Positions 32,910 to 45,700 of a stretch of 64,000 nt of DNA are shown in pieces. Position 1 is the first letter of the stretch; each line of letters begins with the position of its first letter. The stretch comes from Selaginella moellendorffii. Lineage: Eukaryota > Streptophyta > Lycopodiopsida > Selaginellales > Selaginellaceae. A model generated the notes under the pieces. The model was not told the origin of the DNA and ran no database searches. It saw only the letters and a list, made by a program, of their open reading frames with translations. The stretch is taken from positions 596,254 through 660,253 of the forward strand of contig NW_003314349.1 of NCBI RefSeq assembly GCF_000143415.4, written 5' to 3'. Both the position numbers and the translations under genes were made by a program.

Positions 32910-33854
32910 ATGGGCGCAAGGATCTCCTCCGAGAAGGCCGCTATCGCGGAAGCCAAGGAGCTGACCGAGCTGGAGAAGAAAGAGGGCACCGAGTTCCCAG
33001 GCTCGGACTACCGCAGCGACAACCACAAGGAATGGATGTCGACGCTGGAGCTGGGAAGGATCAAGGTGAGAGACGTGCTATGGCCGGGAACTCACGACTC
33101 CGCCACGGACAAGATTGGAATCTATGGCGTGTCGCGGCCATTCGCGCAGTGCCAGTCCCTCTCGATCTACAAGCAGCTCTGCCAGGGAGTCCGCGTGTTT
33201 GACATCCGGGTGGAGAGCACTGGAAGAGTTTGCCACGGCATTCTCAAGAGCTACAAAGCCGACACTGTCATCGCCAGCCTCAAGAAGTTCCTCTCCGAGA
33301 CGAAGTCCGAGGTGGTGATCCTGGAAGTGAGGACCGAGTTTGGCTACGATGATCCTCCCGAGTATGACAAGTGGCTGGTCGACCAGATCGGAGCTGACAA
33401 CCTCGTCACCCACGACGCCAACGTTTTCGACAAGACGCTCGAGGAGATCCTGCCCAAGAGAGTGATTTGCATCTGGAAGCCGAGGAAGACCGCGGCCCCA
33501 TCGCCCGGGAGCTTGCTCTTCAGCTCGGCCTTCCTCAAGGATAACTGGACCGACACCGATCTTCCACTCGCCAAGTTCAACGCGAACATGAAGCATCTGG
33601 GAGAGCATCCGGCGAACAAGGATCGAAAGTACTTCTATCGCGTGGAGAACACTTGCACGCCGCAGGTGACCAGCGCCATCCTTTGCGTCTATCCGGTGAC
33701 GAACAGGATCCGGCCGAGAGCGCGGCTCTTCATCTCGCAGGCTTACAAGAAGGGACTGGGTGATCATCTCCAGATCTTGTCGCAGGACTTTGTCGACGAC
33801 GATGATCTCATTGACGCTTGCATTGGAGTGACAAAATCTCGTCAATCCTCGTAA
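32910..33854 (+). CDS. PI-PLC X-domain (PLC-like phosphodiesterase) protein
   Basis: Single-exon gene of 314 codons. I chose the ATG at 32910 rather than the in-frame one at 32862. The resulting N terminus, MGARISSEK, fits the N-myristoylation pattern (Gly2, Ser6), and the preceding residues look like translated leader. The X domain spans about residues 45-210. Catalytic histidines are in WPGTHDSATDKIG (H62) and VCHGILKSY (H109), and a DIRV metal-region motif lies at 98-101. Family members resemble bacterial PI-PLC and cleave the phosphodiester of inositol lipids or related substrates. The Y and C2 domains of classical plant PLCs are absent, as usual for this single-domain group. Location at the inner plasma membrane is an inference from the lipid anchor signal. 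Confidence 0.85.
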   Translation: MGARISSEKAAIAEAKELTELEKKEGTEFPGSDYRSDNHKEWMSTLELGRIKVRDVLWPGTHDSATDKIGIYGVSRPFAQCQSLSIYKQLCQGVRVFDIRVESTGRVCHGILKSYKADTVIASLKKFLSETKSEVVILEVRTEFGYDDPPEYDKWLVDQIGADNLVTHDANVFDKTLEEILPKRVICIWKPRKTAAPSPGSLLFSSAFLKDNWTDTDLPLAKFNANMKHLGEHPANKDRKYFYRVENTCTPQVTSAILCVYPVTNRIRPRARLFISQAYKKGLGDHLQILSQDFVDDDDLIDACIGVTKSRQSS

Positions 33855-34015
33855 GTTTTCGGTTGCTTTTCGGTTTGTATAGATCTAAGATATAAGTTTG
33901 TGGATCTATAAGAGCTCAAGGAGCTCGAGTGGATTTACGAGCGAAAAAGTGTACACTGGATTGGATTCTTCTACGAATAAGATCGATGGAAAGTTTGGCG
34001 ATCTTTGACGTAACT

Positions 34016-34654
34016 CTAGCTAGTGTTGGATGCCAGGGATTCTTCTGGCATTTCTTCGTCCAGATCCTCCTCCTCCTTTGGAACTTTGATCCGCGGGTTG
34101 AGTTGATCCTTCCACGAGAATGAAAACTCCACTGGAGCATCGGCCAGTCCCTCGGCTTGAAGCTCCTCCTCGAGCAGCTTGCCGATCTCGTCCGTCATGT
34201 CTTGCGGGCTTGGATCGAGCTGGAGTTGCTCCATCGTTTTCACTTCCACCACCTGGTCGTGTAGCGTGAACTCTGGATCGATGGACTCTGGAGTGTTTGG
34301 TTGCAGGGATGCTTTGCCAGTGACAGCGTCTTGGTTGGACGATCTCGTGAGTTCTTCCAGGTCGAGACCCTTGATCTTCATGGTGCCAATGTTTACTGCC
34401 AAGGCAAAGAACGGAAGCAAAGGTTTTAGCTTCCATAGCTTGTGAGAAAGGTGGCAGCTTTACCGACAGCTCCTTTGTTGGCGAGCGCTGGAAGAAACCT
34501 TTGCAAGTGTCTCTCCGCGTCCTCGTCCGCTTTGAGAGTCTCACACTCGAAAGAGATTTGGAGATGGTTGTTTGGATCGCTCGCCTTCGCTGCTTTGATC
34601 ACATCCTCTTCCCACCTTATCGGAACAATTAAACCACAGCTTAGCTCAAAGAAA

Positions 34655-34694
<40 letters not shown>

Positions 34695-35112
34695 CTCACC
34701 CATGAACATCATCCACATTGTGGAACCTCGAAGCGTCCTGTCCTCTACACTCGACGATCACGCTCGTCTCCTTCTTAGTCTGGAAAAAAAGAGAGAGAAA
34801 AAAAAAAAACAAGAAAAACCATGAAAACGGTGCTACAAATCGATCGATCCCATACTCTGTAGTCCAGCAGCGTGAGATTGATGAGACGATAGTCCTCCGC
34901 TCGGCTGCATTCTCGCGCGCAAGGGATTTCTAGGAGCGACAAAGAAGAAAAGAAATGGATCATCGTCTTCGCTAAAACCCAAAGGTTTTTCTCTTACCTG
35001 TTCCATACAAACCGAGGCATGAAGACGATGGAGGGTGGACGAAGTGACCCGAGATAGAGCCGGATGGAAGCAGCGCAATGGAGGCGATGCCTTGGATCTC
35101 TTCCAGCTCCAT
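34016..35112 (-). CDS. Unrecognised five-exon protein, 266 residues
   Basis: Five exons fit by eye: 35112-34998, 34929-34856, 34779-34700, 34615-34464 and 34395-34016. They sum to 801 nt with consistent phases. The N-terminal part (MELEEIQGIASIALLPSGSI...GHFVHPPSSSCLGLYGTEIP) is followed by an alternating polar segment (EDYRLINLTLLDYR, TSVIVECRGQDASRFHNVDD, HLQISFECETLKADEDAERH). The C terminus is acidic (TMEQLQLDPSPQDMTDEIG..., then a Glu/Asp-rich tail). I see no membrane segment or known catalytic motif. I cannot assign a family. The clean splice pattern and composition argue for a real expressed gene. Intron 3 holds a GA microsatellite at about 34656-34690. It is only 88 bp from the 3' end of the next gene. 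Confidence 0.75.
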
Positions 35113-35200
35113 AGTTACACGAAGAACCCTAAAACCCCGTAACGAAGAACCCTAAAACCCCGTAACGAAGAAAAGGATAGGTATTATATATAAGCCTGTT

Positions 35201-36390
35201 CTATCTAAACACCTCGGGTTTCTTTGGCTTGCTCAAAATGGTCGACTCGATTCTGTCCATGAGCTCCGGAGTTAGCTTCTGGATCACCTCCAGCGCCTTG
35301 ACATTCTCCACGAGCTGAAAAGAAAAAGATCCAAGCTTTGATCTACAAAGCTTTGAGTGAGACAATGTAGTACCTGGCTTTCTTTCGTAGCTCCAGTGAT
35401 CACAGTGCTCACGTTTGGATTCGAGGCACACCACGCTATCCCCAGCTGCGCCAGTGAGATCCCCAGCTCTCTGGCGATGGGTTTCAAGTTGTCAACTCGG
35501 CCCAAGACGTCTGGAAGCAAAGATCGACTCGCCAAGTTCTGGAAAATCACGATGATCGCACTAGTTAGATTACTCCAAAGCAAACACTTTGTAGCGCAAA
35601 TGGAGCAACTTTACACTGTAGTTGTCGAGAGCAAACCGGCTGTCCGCTGGGATCACTCCTTTGCTATACTTCCCCGTCAAGACCCCCGATGCTAATGGAC
35701 TCCAAGTCGCGACTCCCAAACCATAGTTTTGGTACAACGGAAGAAACTCCACCTCCACCTATTTGGGAAACCAGACTGTTGGAGAACACAAGATGAGAAA
35801 ACACCACCTCCACGAACCTTTTCTCTCGCGAGAAGATTATACTCGGGCTCCTCCACCATCGGCCCCATCATCCCCAGCCTCCTGGCAATCTCCCAGCACT
35901 CGGTGATCTGCTGAGCACTCCACTCGCTCGTCCCCCAGTACAAGGCCCAGCCATTGTCCACAATGTAGTTCATAGCTCTCACTGTCTCCTCGATCGGAGT
36001 GGAGGTATCCGGCCTGTGACACAGCATGATATCCACGTAGTCCATCTGGAGCCTCTCCAAGCAGCCTTTGGTCCCCTCGATTATGTGCTTCCGCGAGAGA
36101 CCCTTGTCGTTGGGACCGGCTCCTCCCCAGAAAACTTTGGTGGTGATCACCAGGTCTGATCTCCGCCACCCAAGTTCCTTGACAACTTCCCCGATGATTT
36201 CTTCGGCCCGGCCATTGGCGTACACCTCGGCGCTGTCGAAGAAGTTGATGCCAAACTCTCGGGCCTTGGCCATGAGCACCTTGGCTTCCTTGGTCTCCAT
36301 TTGATTCCCAAAGCTCACCCAGGATCCATAGCCAAGAGCGCTCACCTTGAGGCCTGTGCTTCCCAGCTGGTTGTAGAACATTTGCGCCAT
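35201..36390 (-). CDS. KAB1: Aldo-keto reductase, Kv channel beta subunit type
   Basis: Four exons: 36390-35818, 35758-35615, 35538-35374 and 35314-35201, totalling 996 nt (331 residues). All introns are phase 0 and 59-76 nt long. The protein matches the plant KAB1 group along its whole length: [19 protein letters not shown] at the N terminus, catalytic-type Asp52 and Tyr57 ([11 protein letters not shown]), Lys85 (VITTKVFW) and His125 (MLCHRPDTS), then [18 protein letters not shown] and the NADPH-binding [10 protein letters not shown]. The C terminus is [12 protein letters not shown]1-type subunits associate with Shaker-type K+ channels and bind NADPH, possibly coupling redox state to channel activity. 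Nothing looks odd. Confidence 0.93.
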
Positions 36391-36704
36391 CGCAGTCGAT
36401 AGTTTTTGCTCTCGTCAAGCACGGATGGAGGTGCCTTTCTCTCGGCCAGGATCACGATCAATCGCCAGATCCAACGAATCCATGAAGATGATGCTGGGAC
36501 TGTCATGCGGCCATGAAACCTAACGACTAACTGTCAAGGCAGTTTCAAGACAGCCGGAAAGAAAAAAAAGGTGCTCACGGACTGTGACTTTGAGCTTTCG
36601 TGTGCACTATTCTCGGGCCAAGCTGGAGTCTCCAATCGCGACGAGCTGAAAGAACCAATAACAGATGAAAAAAAAAACAGGACGAGAGAGCTTACACTGA
36701 TGAG

Positions 36705-39700
36705 CTATGGTCGAAACATTCGGTGGATGGAGGTGACAAACTGGCGGCAAAACGGGCACCTTGAGAGCGAGGAGCAGCAGCTATGGCACAGGACATGGCC
36801 GCAGGGGACGAGGAGGGAATTCACTTCGGAGTTCAGGCATATCCTACATGTCCACGACGACTTGAGCGTCTCGGCCTCTTGCACTGCGGCATCTGCTCGT
36901 TCCTGAGTAGCAAAGCCGTTTGTGAGCACGACCAACAAGAAGGAAAGAAAATGAAAACTTACTTGCTCCGAGAGGAGAGATGCGTTAGAGGAATTGAGCT
37001 GCTCCTGGAGAGAGAGCGTGTGTTCGAGCAGCGATTGTCTCTCGAGGGTGAGAGGAAGTCCTAGCGAAGTTAGAATGTCTGTAATCGCCTGTGCGTAGCC
37101 TGCAACCCCAAGAATGGCTGCTTCATTTTTCTGCAATGAATCATTCCAAGTTATGAGTTGTACAGGTAGAAACGAAGAAGAAAAAGAATAGAAGAAACTT
37201 ACCTCATGCCGGGAGGTTGATAAGTTTTCTGGGCCCTTTCCCATCGTTGTTTCCTCACTACTTTCGCCCGCAGCACCAAGAACAACGGCTGCCTGTTCAC
37301 TTGAAGCGGATGAGCCTCCACCCGTGCTCTTGAAAGATAAAATGTTGGATGACGAGAGAATCTCCACTTGTCCCGGACTGGTCTCGACGTGGATCCGAAA
37401 CAACGGCTGTCCTGCGGGGGCTCTAATATCCTCCACAACACGACCATACTTGAGCTGCGACTGTTGTCCATCTCTGTGCCATCCTACAACCTCTCCACGG
37501 TAAAACGGTCTCAGTGGACAAAACTGGAGGGCCCTGGCATCAACTGGAGCTACTGATGATCCAAGCAATGCCTCCACTCCCCCATCTCTTCCCTGACGAT
37601 CGGCTTCACTGCCCGTGGCAATGATTCTGGCAACCTGGTCTAGTTTGTCACCCACGCCAGCCTTGAAAAACGGTCCGAGAGGAAGGCTAACCGAGCACTC
37701 CAGAAGCCGGCTGACAAGAACTGCGAGTAGATCCGGAAGAGCAATAAAAGTTGGCGGTTCGGCTACGAGGAGGGTGGTCTGTGATCGGCTGATGAAGAGA
37801 AAAGCTTGATGCTGGCCCGCTCGAGTAATATCTTTCAGACTCGGTACCAGCAAAAACCTTGTGCGAAGTCGTCTGACGAACTTAAGTTTCTCGCAGGCTG
37901 CTTGGAGAGTATCCAAGATATGTTGCTCGGTGATTTGGTGCGGTCCACGGAGTAAGGACTGGACCGAGCACGCAAAAGCTTTGCTCCCAAGCTGAGCCTT
38001 CACGGCCGACAGTGAATACTCACCAAGAGAATCCACATACTCCAGAGGCTCCGAGTCATCAATTTCCTACGACCATCGACAGGAAATCAATTCTATAACA
38101 GAAATTGAATAGCAAGCTTACCTCAAGAACAGCCTCTGAGAGCTTCTTCACATGCAGCACGTCACAGAGCGCCACCGGAAGGCTCGGATGCACGAACCTC
38201 AGCTTGGTCGTGTCTATATTTTCGACCAAACGGGCTCCAGCAGCGTCAACATAAGCACAAGCGCTGGCATGGACCAGCCTTGCGGTCTCGTCGGGAACAA
38301 CAACGTCTACAGTGCGTAAGTCGCTTTTCTTTGAGGTCTCCCAGATGAAACGCAAGATCGAAAGCACGGCTTGAAGCTCGTTGGGGTTGAGGTGGTGAAA
38401 ACCGCTTGTTTGCTGGAGTTGGACAAGGAGAGCTACCATTGCTGGAACCGTTGGGTCGTAATGCATCCCAAGAGCCGAAAGGATGTCCACGTATGAAAGA
38501 TAAGCTCTTGGAGCCTCGAAAATGTAGGGAGCAAGATCCATGCCCAGTCTTGTGTACAGAGAGCTCGCTGTTACAAGACGGGTACCATTCGCGACTGGTA
38601 TAAAAGCATGGAGTGACAGTTCCTTTTTATCTGCAAGAGAAAATATAAGACTCTGTAGAGAACCAGTGTGTACACACCTGAATCCGAGAGCCCATCCCAG
38701 GCAGTGCTCAAGTAGGAGAGCACCTCGCCAAAAACCTCCTCAACAGATCTTGAGCCTTTGCCATTTGGCCATCTCGCAAGAACGTCCTCGCCACCATTTT
38801 GTCCAACAGCCTGAATAGAAAAAAATCGAACTTTATCAGCTGGAGCAAGAAAAGAACAAAAAATTCGTTGATGAGCCCACCTGAAGATGTCGAATGACCA
38901 CTGAGATTAGTGGTGGACTTCTTAAGTGAAGAGCTCCCCAAGCGAACTGTGGAGGCACTGAGTTCGGTCGAAAGAGCACAGGACAGCAAGTCCATCCGAG
39001 CGGCCAATCTTTCACCAAGATAGCTTCGTTATAGGACGCAAGTACCCGGTTCGGACTTCCTCCAGCTACGCTTGGAATCCCATTCTCTGCTGGAACGAAC
39101 GCAATCTTACTAAGTTTATCACAGAAGTTGCTGTTGTAGACCGCGGCAAAGTTGTTCATAATCTCTTCCACCAGCATGCCTGCCATCGACCAAACTGCAT
39201 CCGAGACATTCCGACTGGATCCGTTGGTCTCAATTTTCAGTATAGCTAATCGATCCGAGTGTAAATCCCGTTTCCCAAGTTCTTCGATCTTTTTAGCACA
39301 CTCCAAGATCAATGCTGGATCCTTGAGTGAGCACAGACCGCAGCGACGTAATATATGTAGCCATCGCGAAGTTCCAAACTTGCCACCCGGAAACCTTGAG
39401 CGTTCCTCCGCGAAGATTTGTTTGAGTAGAACGTTTTCTGGATCAACGAGCTCTTGTGGAGAACTTAAGTTGGTAGGAACGGTCGATGCCGAGGTGACGA
39501 ACTTTGTAGATCTCAAGGCGTTGACCACGGCAGAGTCCTTAATGTTATCCCAGTCTCGATAGACGTAAGCCATCACTGCTTCCTGCTCGCTGCTACTTAG
39601 CTGGTTGAAGTTTGGCAAGGCATACCGAACAAGTATTCCAGTATTTCCAAGGTTTGGAACTCCCAACAGTTGATAAAACGCGTCTCCTCGCCCGGACAAG

Positions 39701-42700
39701 CGGTGCTCATCGTCAGGTTGTATGAAAGTCTCGGAAGAAACCGTATAGTAAACTGCTGGATCGATTTTTACGTAGCTGCCTCGGATGGTTTCATAGATTG
39801 GAAGCGACTGTAGCAACGAGAGTTCCTGGCTCGACAGTGAATTTTCATCTGGATCGTGATATAAAGCCACTGTTGCCACCAAAGCGTAGAGCTCCTTGCA
39901 TTCGTCTGGGGATAGAGATGCCTCTCTTGCAAGCCAAAAACCAGCTTGCTCGAGCGCAAGGAACTTAGAGACGACTATATCTACCAGTGGGTTCCCCGGC
40001 TCAGAAAGGCAACATTGTAAAGCACGGCAGTCCGTAAAGTCACTGTGGTATACTGGAACGCCGAGCTTGCCTAGAACGGAGACCAGCCAGGGATATCCCT
40101 CGTCAACCTCGGCCAAAGCTCTGGCGCATGCCTTCGAGAAATCACCATTCGTTTCCTCGTCGGTTGATAACGTGAGAGGAGGAACAAATGTAAGCTTGCT
40201 TTGTCCAACACGCACTAGAGCGTTTCTCGAGTCAATCGTTGCAGGAATAAGCGGCATTGCGGAGAGAAGTGATAAGTCCTCGACAGAAGTAGGATCGACG
40301 TTGGTCCATAAATTTCGTATCCATTCTGCTGAAGGTTCCTGTTGGTTCCAGTCCACTGAAGGAGTTGAAGCCGAGGCCCAGCTTCTTGGAAGAACTGTCC
40401 ATATGTTCGCGGCTATAACTTGTGGCGAGAACGGTCTCAAGTTCATGCGACGCTGGAAAGCCTTGTTGTAGAATAATGCCGCCAGAAGAGGCCGCTCCAA
40501 GCACAAAGGGTGTAGAAACCTCTTCATGCACGCAGGAAGGAGAAGTTGCTCCTCTCGACTTGCCACCCAGACTTCCAGCGTCCCTAGCTTAACCATAAAC
40601 TCATTCGCCGTGGGACATGTTACACCTTTCAGCTCGGCCAAGACCGTGTTACTGAGTTCCAAGTCGTCAGGAACTCCACCCTCTGTTGTCACGTCAAAAC
40701 TTTGCTGGACTGCATCCATGCAGCAATACTCGAGAAGATCGATCTGAGTGGTAAGAGACTGAACGGCAGCTGCTACCGACGGCACTTTCATTAGAGCTCT
40801 CAAAGCTTGCGGTTTGAGCTCCTTCATTGGCACGCCAACAGCTCCTTCCACTTCCTTTCCAAGCTCCCAAGGAACTGTAAATATCCGGTGGTGAGATTTC
40901 AGAAAGTCGGAAACCGATGCCTTTGGTGCGACTCCCTGCCCAGACGGAGCAACGAAAACACCATCACTGTATTTTACCATGCCGCTTCCCCCATGTAGCT
41001 CCCATAGAGGCATATCCACCAGCCTTGCGTACATAGGCTTGATCAGCCATTTTGCCAAGCACCGAGAATCATTGGAACTAGTAGCAGCTGCAGATCGTGG
41101 CCAAAGTGAATAGAAACTCCAGCTGCTGCTTCCTTCGGAGCTACCCGCCTGTCCAATAAGTTGCAGGTGTTGAAGTTCTTGCAGCAACTCGATGTAGGAG
41201 TGAGAAACGCAGGAAAGTAACTGTCGGTTCCATGTAGCTCGGAGGATATCGTCCGAGAATCCGGGCCCAGAGTGTGATCCTAGCATTCCAACTTTGACGG
41301 GATACTCCCCAAGCGATTCGTCAAAGCAGTACCGACCGCCAGCCGTGAACGGTAAAAAGTTGCCAAAAATTGTAACCGGTATGTTGAAGTTGAGAGTCAC
41401 TGGAAGAGGACACAGTATAGAGTTATGGGAGCATACTGCTTCTTCTATCATTCGGCCGTCGACGGAAATACATGCTGCAACACCAGCGATAGGAGTAAGC
41501 TGATAATGTAAGTATCTCCTGCAAGACAACGACTTAAGATGAGTATACACAAGGAATAGAATGTACGTAGCTACCTGTCCAAGGCCATGTCTCGAGTTTG
41601 TCCAGAAGATAAACTTTGGACAACTAGCCATTTTGTCATTCTTGTGTTGCCATCTTCCTTCAGAAAAACATCAATCGTATGAGTTTTTGTCACGGTGTTC
41701 GAGCTGCCAAAGAAATTTGAGAGTTGAAACTTCCGCCAATTCTTTTCCTGAAAAGGATGACGAAGTGCTGCAAATGCAGAGCCTACGGACACTGAGAAAA
41801 CTTCATGAAAAGGCTCAATAATGGTTTGTTCCGATATCACCACCTAAAGAAACATCAGCACACTAAAAAGAAAATTTCAAGAACTTTACCTTTTCCACAG
41901 ATTTCAAAAACAGTATGCTGGTTGAAGCGTATTTCTTGAGACTATGAAACATATTTGGAACCTTCTCAGCTATGTTGGCCTTTCCAGGATGCAAAGGCAA
42001 GCGAAAGAATGTAACACTAGTAGAATCCAACGAGAGTTCCTCATTTAAGTTGAAAGGATGAAATTGGTCGCTGAACCTTTCGGAGAGACCAGTACCTAGA
42101 AGAAGACCAAAGATATTACGAGAGAAGTTTAAAGGACAAAGTTTGCATACCTTGCAAAGAAAATGCCTTTCCAATGGGATTTCCTGTTGGATCTTTCCTC
42201 CCATCTGCGAGAGCTGGCGCCAGTACTTGACCAGATGGATCGAAAAGATATAGACAGCCCATGGATATCACCATCAGCAGATCAGTTATTTGGTAAGAAC
42301 CAAACAAGCCAGTTCCATATCTGCATGCTCGTCCATGGAACTTAACAGGTGGACTTGTATGAAGTGAGCATATTTCCTCCGTTGTCAAGTTAACGCCTTC
42401 AAAAGCAACAAGCAATGCTGGTCCTTGAAAATCGCCTGCAACAGAGAAAGCAATCGAAGTTAGATCCAAACATTCTTGTCACAAAGTCTTACTCATGTTT
42501 GGCTGTAGAAGCGACTGTTTAGGATGGTCTGTCTGGTCATATACGAAGTGCACCTTTCGAGCTTGACAACAATCTGCCACTTCAAGAAGATCGAAAAGCA
42601 GCATCTCTTCATCGCCACCAGCGCCAAACTTCGCAAGCAGCTCGTTTATCTTGCCAATCCCAAGGCATGGCAAGCTGCTCGTCATCTCTTGATCCACCAC

Positions 42701-45700
42701 TGACAAGTAACGGAGCGACCTTGCTCCAAGTTGCCTCGCCAGATTGTTGTCAACGTCTGGATGCACCAGCCTAAGGCCACCGGCTTGTGAGCCATCTTCA
42801 CTGAGCCACGGCGCATCGTTGTACACTAGAGCCTTCGCAGGAACGAGCTGTGAAGCAGCATCCGGGATCAGTATCGACTCGTAGATGGAGCGGTCAGCTG
42901 TTTCAAGAACTTCCGACAGAGTCCCCAGAACACTTAAAACGAACGTAAGCTGCTCCGGGCTGAGAGCGTCACCTTTGACGTCGGCAGCTACACGTTCAAG
43001 GATACTGACGTAGTCACCGGCAGAAAATGTTTCGCGTACGCCCAGCTTTGTAAAGAGCTCCTTAAACTCGAGAAAGTCGACCGGCAGGACGTGAAGGTAA
43101 GGATAGAAGTGTGCCGGTGAATCAAACGCTGCCTCTTTGGCACGGATGAAACCGTCACCAATCCACAACCAGGCGTGTCCTTCCACCATCGACTGAATGA
43201 TCAGCATTTCGTCGGACTTGGAAAATCCCTGGAGAAGTTTGTAAATGTCTTTCACACTGCTTGATAATGTCAAGGTCGTTTCTTCGTCCAAAACATCCCT
43301 GCTATAGCGTTTGGAGAGTTCTATAAGCTGATGAGCTAGCACGTTGGCCTTGAGTGTCTGAGTCCACCCAAGCTTCTCCCGAAGAAACGAGCTACAATCG
43401 CCATCAAGAATCCGCATTGCTCCCGAAACAAGCCAAATATCTGACGCTGGCCGCACAAGCTTTGGAGATGCGACGAGTGGCAATTGTCCAGGTAGCCAAG
43501 GAAGAAGTTGATTCGGAGACGTTCCACGGACAGGACACCAGCTGATGCTTGAAAGTTCCACCCAGAAGTGAGAGTCTATGTCAGATAAGCTCGTCCCAAC
43601 CACTGGCACGGACTCGTCACTGACTGCAAGGCCATCCATATGAGCAAGTAACGCCTTTCCCCTCCGACTTGCTTCGGAATCGTCCGTGGCACTGATCATT
43701 CCGACCGATCGAGCACTGTCCAAGAGACCTTCCTGTTTAAGTGACTTTCTGAGGCCCAGGACAACCAGTACGTCTAGTAGATCAGCCGCTTGAAACTCAT
43801 GGGCCGGAAAAAATGCTTTTCTGTCAAGGAGCGTCAGCAGCTCCGAAATCCTGGGATCGTAAAGCCTGGACAGCCATGCGTGTTAAGAGAAATCAAAGAA
43901 GGAAAAAAAAATGGCAAACCTCTCAGGTGCCTCGATAGCATTCGATCCTGTTGGCACGAAAGCAAGTTGAGATAACGATGCAAGAGCAGCCTCCTCCATT
44001 TCTCCGATGAACAGAGCCAACTCCTTCGAGACTTTTAGGAAGGCTTTCATCCTGTCACCTTCCGAGACTTGCTTGATACAGTCGACGAAGTAGCTTGCAA
44101 AGTAGTCTTTCTTGTCCACCTTCTTCAAGCCGAGGTACGTTTGCAAAATGTGCTCCTCTTTCCCAGTCTCAGCTTGAATAAACATATCTGCAAGCAGCTG
44201 TCCATCGATCCCGTCGGGCGCAATCAGCTGCTCGGACTCGGCTATACAAATGAAGTCCCCTCCGCTTTCAAACAGGCGCAACATCTTGAGCACTTGGAGC
44301 TGCACAGCGTCCATCTGTCCCAGAGCAAACCATTTCTCTTGAAACAAAAAATGCCTGAGCTCCCTCACTTCAAATGCCGAGCAGTCCCTGAGCAAAGTTG
44401 GCACCATCTTTAAGTTTCCTCCGGCTGCCGCGAAAAAGGCAAGGAGGATGCCGTGTGCACTTGCAGCCTGTACGTGGTCTCGCAGCTGCACTGGAAGGTC
44501 ACCTTTCAGTAGGAAACAGCCACTTTTCTGGAGCAGACTGGTCATGTTTTCGCTCCATCCATCATTGACGATGATCGAGCCACCCTTGTACAACCTCACA
44601 AGCTTATCATCTGTTGTCGGTAAGAGAGGCCAGCTCTCAAAGTTCGATAAGCTCTCACGATGACGAGCGATGTAGTGCCAGAAGAGAAGCATCCAATCGG
44701 TACTTGGATGACCACGAGTACCGGGAGTCCACGTAACGATATCCTGTCCACTCCACTCCAGTGGTAGCACCAGAGGAAGAAGCTCTTGGAGAATGAGAGG
44801 AGTCATCACGTAAACATTTGATACGGCATTCGCAGCCATGTCTGTCATCTTGAGGGATATGTCCTCTCCCACTTCAGGATCCACGAGCATGTGTGGGAGA
44901 GCATCTTTAAGTAGCCTGTGATCGTCTCCACCTGCTAATATAATCTTCTCCCCAGTAGATCTTGAGTTGAGCGTTCCAAACGAACCATCTGATAGAAGAA
45001 CCAAGGCCAAGCCATATAGCTTGCTTTCATCCGCTGAGCTCTGGACATCAGAGAGGGAGTACTTCAGAGCCAGAATGCTGATCCGCCTCTCTAAAGTTCG
45101 TCTGCTGGCGATCAGCAGCCTTTGTAGAAGACGAGGCGAGAAAAACTTCAAGGACGGGCACACTTCTCGGAACCTCGTAGTCACGGCTTCAGGGACTGAT
45201 ATCAATGGAAGGCCAATTTCCACAAGAGCATTGCCAAGCTCGGTCATCTCCGGGAATGAAAAGTCTGGGAACACGGCCTGTTTCGCAGAGATCCATTTGC
45301 CACCTCTTAACGTTGTGAACAAAACAGGCACCTCCAAGTCGATCACAGCTTTATAAACCTGCGTAACTAGCTGCTTCCATGGCTCTCCAACGCTCTGAGT
45401 TGGCCACAGTGAACTATAACTCGCAGAAGGTCCCAGCTCGCGAGAAGCACGATGAAGAAGCCGAGCATACGCAGGAGCTGCTGCATCCTGAAGAAGAAAA
45501 CTGTTCCACTGCGACCTGAGCTTTCCTCCTCCAACCATGTCACCACCATACCATATATCTCTCCGATTTGCAGATAGTTCGAAGTAGCCATTTACGTGTA
45601 TTGGAAGCCCGACGACAACCGGGAGAGGCAGGAAACAAAATGCTCGGCCCTCCACGGACACTGGACCTCTTTCATCTTCTTTGACTTCATTGCTGCCATC

